DNA of 64,000 nucleotides, taken from contig NZ_FXXQ01000007.1 of assembly GCF_900184815.1 (NCBI RefSeq), positions 1-64,000 of the forward strand, written 5' to 3'. Below the pieces are notes generated by a model, which searched no databases, had not been told where the DNA came from, and saw only the letters and a list, made by a program, of their open reading frames with translations. The translations under genes and the position numbers were made by a program. Below, one piece after another: positions 44,147 through 53,760 of this stretch; the stretch's first letter is position 1; every line of letters begins with the position of its first letter. The stretch is from Boseongicola aestuarii. Lineage in GTDB: Bacteria > Pseudomonadota > Alphaproteobacteria > Rhodobacterales > Rhodobacteraceae.

Positions 44147-44190
44147 GTCGGTACAACGTCGGTATCGCGTCGGTATTGCGTCGGTGCGAC
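44147..44190 (+). repeat. 11-bp helically phased tandem repeat, copy B
   Basis: Four GTCGG cores start at 44147, 44158, 44169 and 44180, exactly 11 bases apart, with unit GTCGGTATNGC. It is the same element as at 31711-31752 but in the opposite orientation. It lies in the 160-base gap between the convergent PfkB and nadE genes. A fifth GTCGG at 44133 is out of phase (14 bases). Confidence 0.82.
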
Positions 44191-44256
44191 CGCGCGCTCA
44201 GGTAGGAGTCGATTAACAAAGCGTTCGCAGGAATTAACCTTTGTGAACGCGTGTTC

Positions 44257-45915
44257 TCAGCTTGGATCGCGCCAACGGTTGACGATCGGATAGCGACGGT
44301 CGAGCCAAAACGACCGCATTGTAAGTCGTGCTCCGGGCGCGGATTGAAAGCGTTTATATTCGGCGAGATAGACGAGGTGTTCGATCTTTTTCACCATCGC
44401 CCTGTCATACCCTTTCGCCACGATATCCGCGACCGAGGCTTCGTTGTCGATCAACTCCTCAAGGACAACGTCCAGCACGTCGTATGGCGGCAGACTGTCG
44501 CTGTCTTTCTGGTCTTCGCGCAATTCGGCGGTCGGCGGTTTGTCGATCACGCGCGGCGGGATGACTTCGCCCGCCGGACCTTTCATCCAGTCGCGGTGGT
44601 TCGCATTGCGCCAACGACACGTCTCGAAGACACGCATCTTGTAGAGATCCTTGATCGGATTATAGCCGCCCGCCATATCGCCATAAATCGTGGCATACCC
44701 GACCGCGACTTCAGACTTGTTGCCCGTCGTCAGCAACATCTCGCCGTGCTTGTTCGAAATCGCCATCAAGATGACGCCGCGAAGGCGCGACTGGATGTTC
44801 TCTTCCGTCAGCCCAGGTTCGGTGCCTTCGAAGACTCCCTCCAGAGTATGGTTAACGGCCTGTACAGGATCCTTAATAGAGACCGTGTCGAGCCGTGTTC
44901 CAAGACGGCGCGCGACTTCGCCCGCGTCATCCAGCGATGCCTGCGAGGTATACTTCGACGGCAGCATGACGCAGCGGACATTTTCGGGTCCAAGCGCATC
45001 AGCGGCGATCGTCGCGACGATCGCGGAATCGATGCCACCCGACAGTCCGAGCAGCGCTTTGGTAAAGCCGGTCTTGCGAAAATAATCCCGCAAGGATTCG
45101 ACCATCACGCGGTAATCCTGCTCCCACTCGTTCGGAAACTGTGCGATGGCGCCAGGCATCGCGCGCCAGCCTTCCGGGGTCTCTTCGAAATCGACGTGCG
45201 CGATCGTTTCGTCGAACGCAGGCAAGCGCATCGCAAGCGCCCCGCCGGGGTTCAAAATGAAGCTTCCGCCGTCAAATACCTGATCATCCTGGCCGCCGGT
45301 CATATTAAGGTAGATTAACGGCAGGCCGGTTTCGACCACCCGTGACACCATCTGGTTAAGCCGCGTTTCATACTTGTTTCGATAGTAGGGGGAGCCGTTC
45401 GGCACGAGCAGAATCTCGGCGCCACTTTCACCCAGAGCTTCGGACACATCCTCGTGCCAGGCGTCCTCGCAAATGGGTGTTCCAACACGCAGAATTCCCA
45501 GATCATATGGTCCTGAAATGGGGCCGGGTTCATATAGACGCACCTCGTCAAAGACGGTCTCATTGGGCAGGTGATGCTTCAAGACCTGACGCACCAGCCG
45601 CCCGGACTTCAGGACATGATAGGCATTGAATAACTTGCCGCCCTGCAGCAAGGGACCGCCAATTCCAAGCGCCGGACCATCTGCAGTTTCGGCCCTCAAG
45701 GCGTCGAGATGCGCCATTGCATCGCGGGCAAACGCCGGTTTCATCACAAGATCTTGAGTGTTGTACCCGGTAATGAACATCTCTGGCAGCGCCACGAAGT
45801 CGGCCCCCGCCGCACGACCTTCTTCCCACGCAGCCAATGCCTTAGCCTTGTTTCCAGCCAAATCTCCGACTGTCGGGTTCAATTGCCCGAGCGTGATACG
45901 GAAGCGGTTTGTCAT
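44257..45915 (-). CDS. nadE: Glutamine-dependent NAD+ synthase
   Basis: 552 residues. The N-terminal nitrilase-type glutaminase carries ADFVALPEMFITGY (Glu), the Lys region VLKHHLPNETVFDE and the nucleophile Cys in VGTPICEDAWHED. The C-terminal synthetase domain has the PP-loop LGLSGGIDSAIVATI and the later KSEVAVGYATIYGDMAGGYN. It amidates deamido-NAD, the step after NadD (25110). The length is standard for the two-domain enzyme. Divergent from the MORN gene. Confidence 0.96.
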   Translation of the reverse strand: MTNRFRITLGQLNPTVGDLAGNKAKALAAWEEGRAAGADFVALPEMFITGYNTQDLVMKPAFARDAMAHLDALRAETADGPALGIGGPLLQGGKLFNAYHVLKSGRLVRQVLKHHLPNETVFDEVRLYEPGPISGPYDLGILRVGTPICEDAWHEDVSEALGESGAEILLVPNGSPYYRNKYETRLNQMVSRVVETGLPLIYLNMTGGQDDQVFDGGSFILNPGGALAMRLPAFDETIAHVDFEETPEGWRAMPGAIAQFPNEWEQDYRVMVESLRDYFRKTGFTKALLGLSGGIDSAIVATIAADALGPENVRCVMLPSKYTSQASLDDAGEVARRLGTRLDTVSIKDPVQAVNHTLEGVFEGTEPGLTEENIQSRLRGVILMAISNKHGEMLLTTGNKSEVAVGYATIYGDMAGGYNPIKDLYKMRVFETCRWRNANHRDWMKGPAGEVIPPRVIDKPPTAELREDQKDSDSLPPYDVLDVVLEELIDNEASVADIVAKGYDRAMVKKIEHLVYLAEYKRFQSAPGARLTMRSFWLDRRYPIVNRWRDPS

Positions 45916-46042
45916 GCGCAGTCTCCATGCCCAAAGCGTGTCTTAGCAGAGATGTGCCGAAGGGAAAGGGTTGGCGCGTGGGAAAAGCGTTGCGAGCGAC
46001 GGGTCGCTCCACTAGATTTAGTGAACCGAGCGCATAAAAAGA

Positions 46043-47458
46043 GTGGAACCGATCGTGGCAAGACGACTGAGGCTAAAGCTGGTGACGACATGTGCAGTGA
46101 TTGCACTGAGCGGTGCCGCATGGGCGCAAGACAGCCAGGTAATCACCAAGCAATACGACGATGGCGGTGTATACGAAGGGACGTTCCGGGACGGCAAACA
46201 GCATGGCACCGGCACCTACCGGTTGCCCAACGGGTATGTCTATTCCGGCGAGTGGCAGGATGGCGAAATCCGCGGTCAGGGACGCGCTGAATTCCCTAAC
46301 GGATCGGTTTACGAAGGTGAATTCGCGGCCGGCAAACCCGAAGGGCGCGGAAAGATCGTCTTTGCTGATGGCGGTACCTACGAAGGTGACTGGAGCGACG
46401 GCAAGATCAACGGCCAGGGCGTGGCCAATTACGCGAACGGCGTGAAATACGAAGGCGGCTTTGTCGATGCGCTGCACGATGGTCAGGGCCGCATGGAAAG
46501 CCCGAACGGCTATATCTATGAAGGTCAGTGGAACAAGGGCATCCGCGAAGGCACTGGCACGATCCAGTACCCCGACGGCGCGGTCTATGAGGGCCAGCTT
46601 GTGCGCGGCGCGCGCGATGGTCGCGGTACGCTGACGATGCCGGATGGACTGGTCTATGTGGGCCAATGGTCGAACGGGCAGATCAACGGCACGGGGTCGT
46701 TAACGCAACCTAACGGTGACGTTTACGAAGGTGACCTTGTCGACGGAAAACGCCAAGGCCAGGGCCAGGTGATCTACGCGAACGGAGATATCTACGAAGG
46801 CACTTTCGAAGCCGACCGCCGTCAGGGCCAGGGCACATTTACCGGCACCGACGGCTATGTCTACACCGGCGGCTGGGTTGATGGACGGATCGAAGGCGAA
46901 GGTCAGGTCACCTATCCCGACGGGTCAGTTTACACCGGCACATTCAAGGACGATCTGGCGGACGGCACTGGCAAGATCGTCTACCCCGACGGCAACACCT
47001 ACGAAGGCACCTGGATCGCCGGGGTGATCGAGGGCGAAGGCGTCGCCACCTACGCGAACGGGCTGGTCTATGAGGGCGGCTTTATGGACGCCAAAATGCA
47101 CGGTCAGGGCAAAATGACCTTCGCGGACGGCTATACCTATGAGGGCGGCTGGATCAACGGGCAACGCGAAGGCGAAGGGGTTGCGACCTACTCGGATGGT
47201 ACGGTCTACGTGGGCGCTTTCGTTGCAGGTCAAAGACAGGGCCAAGGCAAAATCACCATGCCGGACGGCTTCATTTACGAAGGTGAATGGAACGCTGGTG
47301 AAATCGACGGGATGGGCGTCGCGACTTATGCAAACGGGGATGTTTACGAAGGCATGTTCGTGCGAGGGAAACGTCAGGGTACCGGCACGATACGCTATGC
47401 AAGCGGTGAAGAACGCAGCGGATCCTGGGAAGATGGCGCGCTGACAGATAGCAATTAA
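46043..47458 (+). CDS. MORN-repeat protein, 19 units, exported
   Basis: 471 residues from GTG 46043; GTG 46055 is an alternative. A signal peptide ends at about AAWA-QDSQ. From residue ~36 to the end the protein is nothing but MORN units of exactly 23 residues (pattern DGxVYEGxFxxGxRxGxGxx), 18 complete plus a final partial one. Most units have YEG; a few carry YVG, YTG or, in the last, RSG. MORN stacks form extended beta-hairpin sheets that bind lipid or partner proteins; here it is probably periplasmic or outer-surface. No enzymatic domain. Divergent from nadE. Confidence 0.9.
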   Translation: MEPIVARRLRLKLVTTCAVIALSGAAWAQDSQVITKQYDDGGVYEGTFRDGKQHGTGTYRLPNGYVYSGEWQDGEIRGQGRAEFPNGSVYEGEFAAGKPEGRGKIVFADGGTYEGDWSDGKINGQGVANYANGVKYEGGFVDALHDGQGRMESPNGYIYEGQWNKGIREGTGTIQYPDGAVYEGQLVRGARDGRGTLTMPDGLVYVGQWSNGQINGTGSLTQPNGDVYEGDLVDGKRQGQGQVIYANGDIYEGTFEADRRQGQGTFTGTDGYVYTGGWVDGRIEGEGQVTYPDGSVYTGTFKDDLADGTGKIVYPDGNTYEGTWIAGVIEGEGVATYANGLVYEGGFMDAKMHGQGKMTFADGYTYEGGWINGQREGEGVATYSDGTVYVGAFVAGQRQGQGKITMPDGFIYEGEWNAGEIDGMGVATYANGDVYEGMFVRGKRQGTGTIRYASGEERSGSWEDGALTDSN

Positions 47459-47500
47459 GCGGTTTAGACTTCACCCTTTCTTAAATACCAATCCAACGCG

Positions 47501-49027
47501 TCAAACAGGCTTGCCGCTCTCCAGATCTCGCAAGAACGCATCCGCTTCGCTGAGGATTGTTTCGCGCTTGTCTGCGTTCATACGGTCCCAAGTCCGGTAC
47601 ATGTTGCCCATCCGGGGATTGTCGGAAAACCGGCTGCGATGCCGGTCGAGGAAATGCCAGTAAAGCAAATTGAACGGACAGGCCCCCTCGCCCGTCTTGG
47701 TCTTCACGGAATACGCGCAGCTTTTGCAATAGTCCGACATCCGGTCGATGTAATTTCCTGATGACACATAGGGCTTCGAGCCGACCACGCCGCCGTCGGC
47801 GAACTGGCTCATGCCGATCGTGTTCGGGGCTTCGACCCATTCATAGGCATCGGCATATACGGCAAGATACCACTCGTGGACCTCATGCGGATCTATGCCC
47901 GCCAATAGGGCGAAATTCCCTGTCACCATAAGGCGTTGGATGTGATGGGCATAAGCCTCGGTGCGGGTCTGATCGATAGCCTGCGACAGGCACAGCATCT
48001 TCGTTTCACCGCCCCAGTAAAGCGCAGGCAAGGCCCGACCATGACCAAGTGCGTTGCGCGATGTATAGTCCGGTCCCTCGTGAAAATAGATGCCGCGCAC
48101 GAACTCCCGCCAGCCGATGATCTGCCGGATGAAGCCTTCGACCGCATTCAGAGGGGCATTGCCGTCCAGCCAGGCTTGCTCGGCGGCACGGCAAATTTCC
48201 AGCGGCGACAGCAAACCGGCGTTCAGATACATCGACAGGATCGAGTGCCAGAGGAATTTTTCGTCCTGCAGCATCGCATCCTGATAATCCCCGAATTTCG
48301 CCAGCCCGCCCTTGATGAAATGCGTCAGCGCACGCCGCGCGTCCGTTGTCGTAACGCCAAACCAGAACGGGCGCAGCGTGCCGAAATTTTCGGGGAACCG
48401 TGCCTCGACCAGATCAAGCACCTCGTTTGTGATCTGATCCGGCGTGAACTGCATCGGTCCCGAAAAATCTACGCTTCCTGACGCGGGCTTGCGGTTATCG
48501 TGGTCGAAGTTCCACTTGTCGCCCGCTGGCTTGTCGCTTTCCATCAGCAGCCCGGTCTTGCGACGCATATCGCGGTAAAACCACTCAAGCCGCAACTCTT
48601 TGCGCCCTTCGGCCCAAGCCTCGAACTCGGCGCGGGTGGCGACAAAACGGTCATCTTCCTTCTGCGTCACCTCAAGCGGAGTCTCGTTCAGATGACTGAT
48701 CAAACGCCATTCGCCGGGTTCCGTCGCCACGACTTTCGACGTTCCGTGACGCTCGGCGGCTGCCAGAAGGGCCGCACCGATCGATGCGTGAGGTGCCGCA
48801 TCGTCAAGCTGGGTATAGTCCACGGTCCAGCCATCGTCGCGCAAGGTCTGTGCGAAATGGCGCATGGCCGCAAACAGAAAGGCGATCTTCTTGGGGTGAT
48901 GCGGAACATAGGCCGCCTCGTCCGCCACTTCGGCCATTACGATGATATCGCTGGATTTATCGGCGGATTTCAGAGCGGCGACGTCCGGGCTAAGCTGGTC
49001 CCCAAGGACCAAGATCAGACGGCTCAC
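47501..49027 (-). CDS. Cryptochrome/photolyase of the FeS-BCP (PhrB-like) group
   Basis: 508 residues from GTG 49027, which overlaps the SDR stop (GTGA) and has AGGAG 8 bases upstream. The N-terminal domain begins LILVLGDQLSPDVAALK, typical of the iron-sulfur bacterial cryptochrome/photolyase group. The FAD domain ends with the cluster cysteines: one in KMLCLSQAID, two in YCKSCAYSV and one in GACPFNLLYW, enough for a 4Fe-4S cluster as in Agrobacterium PhrB. It is expected to repair 6-4 photoproducts or to act as a light sensor. Coupled to the SDR gene. Confidence 0.93.
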   Translation of the reverse strand: MSRLILVLGDQLSPDVAALKSADKSSDIIVMAEVADEAAYVPHHPKKIAFLFAAMRHFAQTLRDDGWTVDYTQLDDAAPHASIGAALLAAAERHGTSKVVATEPGEWRLISHLNETPLEVTQKEDDRFVATRAEFEAWAEGRKELRLEWFYRDMRRKTGLLMESDKPAGDKWNFDHDNRKPASGSVDFSGPMQFTPDQITNEVLDLVEARFPENFGTLRPFWFGVTTTDARRALTHFIKGGLAKFGDYQDAMLQDEKFLWHSILSMYLNAGLLSPLEICRAAEQAWLDGNAPLNAVEGFIRQIIGWREFVRGIYFHEGPDYTSRNALGHGRALPALYWGGETKMLCLSQAIDQTRTEAYAHHIQRLMVTGNFALLAGIDPHEVHEWYLAVYADAYEWVEAPNTIGMSQFADGGVVGSKPYVSSGNYIDRMSDYCKSCAYSVKTKTGEGACPFNLLYWHFLDRHRSRFSDNPRMGNMYRTWDRMNADKRETILSEADAFLRDLESGKPV

Positions 49028-49689
49028 CAAGGAATCTCCTGCCCGGCGTAGTCAAAGAATCGGCCGGTCTGCGCGGGACCGAGGCTTTCGATCACCCGCA
49101 CCAGATTTGCCGCCGCTTCAGCCGCAGGAACCGTTTTGTTCCGACCTGCGTATTTCGCGGTAAAGTCGGTTTCGACCGTGCCGGGATGCAGGCAAACCGT
49201 AGTCGCCTGCTTGTGCGTGCGCTTCATTTCAATGGCCGCGCCGTGGATGAACTGGTTCAGCGCGGTCTTGGACGCGCGATAGCTGTGCCAACCGCCGATC
49301 CCATTGTCCCCGATCGAGCCAACCCGCGCCGACAGAGCCGCAAAAACCGAAGGTGCGTCTTTCGGAAGCAGTCTAAGTCCATGTTTCAAAACGAGCATCG
49401 GACCAACGGCGTTGACGCGAAAGGCAGCCTCCATCGCTTCGGACGAGACCTCGCGGACCGCTTTTTCCGGCGCGTGGCCGCCGGGCTCCAATGCGCCCGT
49501 GGCGACAAAAATGACGTCGAAGGGGCCTTTCAGTTGATCGAGCGCGGCTTCGATGCTGGCCTCATCCGTGACGTCCAGACCGTCGGCGCGGCGAGACAAA
49601 CCTGTCACGTCATAGCCTTTGGTCCTGAGTTCCAAGGTAACGGCCGTTCCGATCCCGCCGGAGGCCCCTATGACAAGTGCGCGCTTCAT
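49024..49689 (-). CDS. Short-chain dehydrogenase/reductase
   Basis: 221 residues. NAD(P) motif GASGGIG at 8-14, NVAxG-like stretch FVATGALEPGG, Ser120 and the catalytic Y137-x-x-x-K141 in SYRASKTALNQF. It belongs to the C-factor-like SDRs that often sit in front of FeS photolyase genes; the reaction is not known. It overlaps the photolyase start by 4 bases, so the two are almost certainly co-translated. Confidence 0.9.
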   Translation of the reverse strand: MKRALVIGASGGIGTAVTLELRTKGYDVTGLSRRADGLDVTDEASIEAALDQLKGPFDVIFVATGALEPGGHAPEKAVREVSSEAMEAAFRVNAVGPMLVLKHGLRLLPKDAPSVFAALSARVGSIGDNGIGGWHSYRASKTALNQFIHGAAIEMKRTHKQATTVCLHPGTVETDFTAKYAGRNKTVPAAEAAANLVRVIESLGPAQTGRFFDYAGQEIPW

Positions 49690-49782
49690 GGGCTATCAGG
49701 TAGCCGCCGCAGGCCGGGCGTCAACGCGGACTTTTCAGATCGGATGCCACGTGCTTACGTGGTCCTGACCGAGGGGGGCTTC

Positions 49783-51765
49783 ATGAAGCATCGTAGCGAT
49801 TTTCCCAGAAAAGTTGTGGAACGGCCGGATCAGCGCATCGCGATGCCGGATGGGGTTGAATTGTCGGTGCGGATTTGGCTGCCCGAAGACGCCGACGCAA
49901 ACCCCGTCCCGGCAATTCTGGAGCATCTGCCTTATCGCAAGCGCGACGGGACAATCGCGCGTGATGAGCTGACCCACCCCTATTTCGCCGGGCATGGATA
50001 CGCCTGCATTCGCGTCGATATGCGCGGGAACGGGGAGTCTTCTGGGTTAATGGAAGATGAATATACGCTAACGGAATGGCAGGATGCGGTTCACGTCATG
50101 GCGTGGGTACGATCTCAGCCCTGGTCGACGGGTGACTGGGGGATGATGGGGATTTCCTGGGGTGGCTTTAACGCTTTGCAGGTCGCGGCGTTAAGACCTG
50201 AGGGCTTGAAAGCCGTGATTTCCCTGTGCTCGACGGTCGATCGTTATGCGGATGACATCCATTACAAGGGCGGGTGCATGTTGGGTGAGAATCTGGGTTG
50301 GGCGTCTCAGATGCTGGCCTATTCCTCGCGCCCGCCGGACCCCGAGGTTGTCGGTGAGCGTTGGCGCGAAATGTGGTTAGAGCGGCTGGCCGCGCAGCCT
50401 TTCTTGCTGGAGCCGTGGCTGACGCACCAGCGGCGCGATGCCTATTGGAAGCATGGCTCGATCTGCGAAGATTTCGGGGCCGTTGAGGCGGCGGTTCTGT
50501 CAGTCGGTGGCTGGCACGACGGCTATCGCAATACCCCGGCGGCACTGGTGGCTGGGCTTTCTGCGCCGGTGAAAGCCATCGTCGGACCATGGATCCACAA
50601 GTATCCCCATTTTGCCTTGCCAGAGCCGCGGATCGGGTTTCTGCAAGAGGCCCTGCGGTGGTGGGATCGTTGGTTGAAAGGAGCTGAAACTAGTGTTGAA
50701 GATGATCCCGCCCAGCGCCTTTGGCTGATGGATTCAGTGCCGCCAAAGCGCTGGCTGGACACCAGACCAGGGCGTTGGATTGCCGTGGACAAGCCGGTGC
50801 CGGTTCAGAATTTCCCGTTTGGAGATGGCACGTTAGGCATGACCGAGGTCTTTTCGGCGGAACTTGATTCACCTCAGAACTGCGGGGCTGGTGCGGGCGA
50901 GTATTTCCCTTTTACCTTTGATGAGGATTTCCCCGGAGATCAAAGCGACGACGATGCGATGTCGGCCTGTTTCGATGGATCTGCCTTGCAGGAGGTGACG
51001 GATATCGTCGGCGCACCAGAGGTGACCTTGCGGCTTACTCCTGCCGCAAAAAGCGGTCAGCTTGCGGTGCGCTTGGTGGATTTGCGCCCCGATGGAAGTG
51101 CGACTTTGATCACTCACGGCTTTCTGAATTTGCGGCATCGCGCCTCACATGCAGCGCCCGAAGATCTGGTGCCGGGGGCCGAGATCGACGTGCGCATCAC
51201 GCTTGATCAATGCGCCTATCGCCTGCCAGCGGGGCATCGCCTGCGGGTTGCGGTTTCTACCTCCTATTGGCCGTTCATATGGCCCGGCCCCGAGGCGGGG
51301 CGCGTGACCTTGACGGCCGGCGCTCTGGCCCTGCCGGTGCGCCCGACGGCGCAAGGCGACGAACTCACCTTCGAGCCGCCGGAGGCCGCGCCGGCATGGA
51401 AGGCGACCACGTTGCGCGCGCCGTCGTTGACGCGGGACAGCGATGTGCTGGAAGACGGAACCTCGGTCATAAAGGTTACCACCGACAACGGCGAAATGCG
51501 CGATGACACGCATGGTTTGGCAACGGGCTCGATCTGCGTGGAAGAATGGCGCATCCATCCCGACGACCCTTTGTCGGCGCGAGCTCAGTTCGACTGGGTC
51601 GAGACAATGCGCCGGGACGACTGGACGGTCGAGACGCGATGCCATGCGTCGCTTTGGGCAAGTGGCACGACGTGGCACGGCCGCGCGCGGATCGAGGCAT
51701 ACGAGGGCGAAGTCTTATGTTTTGATAGGGATTTTCGGTTCGACATTCCGCGCGACGGGATTTGA
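49783..51765 (+). CDS. CocE/NonD-family (X-Pro dipeptidyl-peptidase-like) hydrolase
   Basis: 660 residues from ATG 49783, preceded by GAGGGGGG; ATG 49744 in frame would add 13 residues. The alpha/beta-hydrolase part has the nucleophile GISWGGFNALQ, an early block LEHLPYRKRDGTI and the catalytic-His region GPWIHKYPHF. The C-terminal jelly-roll of the PepX_C type follows (QEVTDIVGAPEVTLRLTP, RLPAGHRLRVAVSTSYWPF). It cleaves esters, amides or Pro-containing peptides. No signal peptide, so it acts in the cytoplasm, perhaps on what the adjacent ABC importer brings in. Confidence 0.9.
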   Translation: MKHRSDFPRKVVERPDQRIAMPDGVELSVRIWLPEDADANPVPAILEHLPYRKRDGTIARDELTHPYFAGHGYACIRVDMRGNGESSGLMEDEYTLTEWQDAVHVMAWVRSQPWSTGDWGMMGISWGGFNALQVAALRPEGLKAVISLCSTVDRYADDIHYKGGCMLGENLGWASQMLAYSSRPPDPEVVGERWREMWLERLAAQPFLLEPWLTHQRRDAYWKHGSICEDFGAVEAAVLSVGGWHDGYRNTPAALVAGLSAPVKAIVGPWIHKYPHFALPEPRIGFLQEALRWWDRWLKGAETSVEDDPAQRLWLMDSVPPKRWLDTRPGRWIAVDKPVPVQNFPFGDGTLGMTEVFSAELDSPQNCGAGAGEYFPFTFDEDFPGDQSDDDAMSACFDGSALQEVTDIVGAPEVTLRLTPAAKSGQLAVRLVDLRPDGSATLITHGFLNLRHRASHAAPEDLVPGAEIDVRITLDQCAYRLPAGHRLRVAVSTSYWPFIWPGPEAGRVTLTAGALALPVRPTAQGDELTFEPPEAAPAWKATTLRAPSLTRDSDVLEDGTSVIKVTTDNGEMRDDTHGLATGSICVEEWRIHPDDPLSARAQFDWVETMRRDDWTVETRCHASLWASGTTWHGRARIEAYEGEVLCFDRDFRFDIPRDGI

Positions 51766-51853
51766 TTGTTTCAAACAGTTGCTATTTGCGCGCCGCTGCG
51801 CCTAATCTTCGCATGAGATCGGAAAGATATCCGGCACCACCAGGGAGACTTCA

Positions 51854-52834
51854 ATGCACCCCATTTTGACGACGGTGCTTCAGCGATTGGCGCTTGGTGT
51901 CCTGACGCTGTTCTTCGTGTCCGTGATCATCTTCAGCTCAATTGAATTTTTGCCAGGAGACTTCACCGAAGCTGTACTTGGGCAAACCGCGACGGAAGAG
52001 ACCGTGGCCGCCTTCCGGCGCGAACTGGGGCTCGACCAGCCAGCATATGTGCGATATTTCGACTGGATCGGGGCGCTTGCTCAGGGTGATCTGGGGACGT
52101 CCTTCTCGGGCCGTGCTTCATCGGGCATCGACCGGTCGCGTCCGGTGATTGATCTGGTCGGGCCACGTCTTGAGAACACGCTGTTTCTTGCGACGATGAC
52201 AGCAATCATCGCGGTGCCTCTTGCGCTGACGCTGGGCATTCTGGCGGCCCTGTATCGCGGGTCGATCTTTGACCGGGGCGTGAACGCCGTCACTCTGACG
52301 ACGATCGCGATGCCGGAATTTCTTGTCGCCTATATCCTGATCCTGTTTCTTGCCTCGCTGAACCCGATCTTTCCGAGCCTTGCCAACATCAACGCCGACA
52401 CGCCCTTCTGGGAGAGGGTCTATAAATGCGCCCTTCCTGCGATGACGCTGACGCTGGTGATCGTCGCGCATATGATGCGGATGACGCGGGCCGCGATCAT
52501 CAATCTTCTGGCCTCGCCCTATATTGAAATGGCGCGGCTCAAGGGACTGTCGCCGCGCAATGTGATCCTGACCCACGCCCTGCCGAATGCATGGGCACCA
52601 ATCGCCAACGTCGTAGCCTTCAACCTGGCGTATCTGGTCGTGGGCGTGGTCGTGGTCGAGGTGGTGTTCGTCTATCCCGGCGTGGGGCAATTGATGGTCG
52701 ATGCGGTGACGACGCGCGACATTCCCGTCGTTCAGGCCTGCGCGTTGATCTTTGCCGCGACCTACATCGTCTTGAACTTGTTGGCCGACATCATTTCCAT
52801 CGTCACTAATCCAAGATTGTTGCACCCAAGATGA
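51854..52834 (+). CDS. Opp/Dpp-type ABC transporter permease (first)
   Basis: 326 residues of the DppB/OppB type: N-terminal helix LGVLTLFFVSVIIFSSIEFL, the long periplasmic loop with ELGLDQPAYVRYFDWIGA, and the EAA loop MARLKGLSPRNVILTHALPNAWAPI. About six membrane helices. AGGGAGAC lies upstream of the ATG. It overlaps the second permease by 4 bases. It follows the hydrolase gene by 88 bases, so a common operon is likely. Confidence 0.93.
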   Translation: MHPILTTVLQRLALGVLTLFFVSVIIFSSIEFLPGDFTEAVLGQTATEETVAAFRRELGLDQPAYVRYFDWIGALAQGDLGTSFSGRASSGIDRSRPVIDLVGPRLENTLFLATMTAIIAVPLALTLGILAALYRGSIFDRGVNAVTLTTIAMPEFLVAYILILFLASLNPIFPSLANINADTPFWERVYKCALPAMTLTLVIVAHMMRMTRAAIINLLASPYIEMARLKGLSPRNVILTHALPNAWAPIANVVAFNLAYLVVGVVVVEVVFVYPGVGQLMVDAVTTRDIPVVQACALIFAATYIVLNLLADIISIVTNPRLLHPR

Positions 52835-53745
52835 CCGATGCCCCAGAGACATATTCCGCCAAGGACGAAGTCGGACAGGTTCGGGCGCGACGCTCGCGCC
52901 GCGAACGCGTCTGGATCGAACTGCGCAAGGCACCTCTGACCGCATGGTTCGGGATGATCGTGATCGCCTTTTATGTTTTTGTCGCGGTATTCGCCGATGT
53001 TCTGGCACCATATGGCGAGGCTGATAGTTCGTTCGGTGCGTATATGCCCTGGGGTGACGGTCACGTGTTTGGCACCGATCAGATCGGGCGCGATATTTTC
53101 AGCCGGATGATCTATGGCGCACGCAACACGATGGGGATTGCCTTTGCGACGACCTGTCTGGCGTTTTTGATCGGGGGCGGGTTTGCCCTGATGGCCGCGA
53201 TCAGCCGGGGCTGGGTGGATCAGGTGATCAGCCGGTTCGTGGATGTCCTGATGGCAATTCCGTCATTGATTTTCGCGCTGATGCTATTGTCGATTTTCGG
53301 CTCGTCCATTCCGGCGTTGATCATGATCATCGCGCTGCTGGATTCGACGCGGGTGTTCCGTTTGACCCGCGCTGTGGCGATGAATGTGGTCGTGATGGAA
53401 TATGTCGAGGCTGCGAAGTTGCGAGGGGAAGGACTTGGCTGGATCATGCGGCGCGAGATCCTGCCGAACATCATGCCGCCGTTGGTGGCAGAGTTCGGGT
53501 TGCGGTTCAGCTTCGTGTTCCTGACGATTGCTGCCTTGAGCTTTCTTGGCGTGGGCATTCAGCCGCCGACCGCAGACTGGGGGTCGATGGTGCGCGACAA
53601 TGCTTCGCTTATTCAGTTTGCGCAGTACGATTTTAAGGCCGGGTTGACGCCGCTATTGCCGGCGGCTGCAATCGCACTGCTGACGATTGCAGTGAATTTC
53701 GTGGTCGACTGGTTCCTGATGAAGACCAGTGGGTTGAAGGAATGA
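52831..53745 (+). CDS. Opp/Dpp-type ABC transporter permease (second)
   Basis: 304 residues of the DppC/OppC type. A charged N-terminus (QVRARRSRRERVWIELRKAP) precedes helix 1; later HVFGTDQIGRDIFSRMIYGA, the family signature of this subunit, and the EAA loop EAAKLRGEGLGWIMRREILP are present. It pairs with the preceding permease. The ATG overlaps the stop of that gene. Confidence 0.93.
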   Translation: MTDAPETYSAKDEVGQVRARRSRRERVWIELRKAPLTAWFGMIVIAFYVFVAVFADVLAPYGEADSSFGAYMPWGDGHVFGTDQIGRDIFSRMIYGARNTMGIAFATTCLAFLIGGGFALMAAISRGWVDQVISRFVDVLMAIPSLIFALMLLSIFGSSIPALIMIIALLDSTRVFRLTRAVAMNVVVMEYVEAAKLRGEGLGWIMRREILPNIMPPLVAEFGLRFSFVFLTIAALSFLGVGIQPPTADWGSMVRDNASLIQFAQYDFKAGLTPLLPAAAIALLTIAVNFVVDWFLMKTSGLKE

Positions 53746-53760
53746 CGACTGGTGCAAGTT

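Noticed and set aside
44251-45318. A 355-codon frame antisense to nadE
   Set aside because: nadE is complete and conserved on the other strand; the antisense frame is Arg/Asp-rich without motifs.
46150-47400. A CRISPR-like or satellite array
   Set aside because: The 69-bp periodicity is explained by the MORN coding repeats; units are not identical and there are no spacers.
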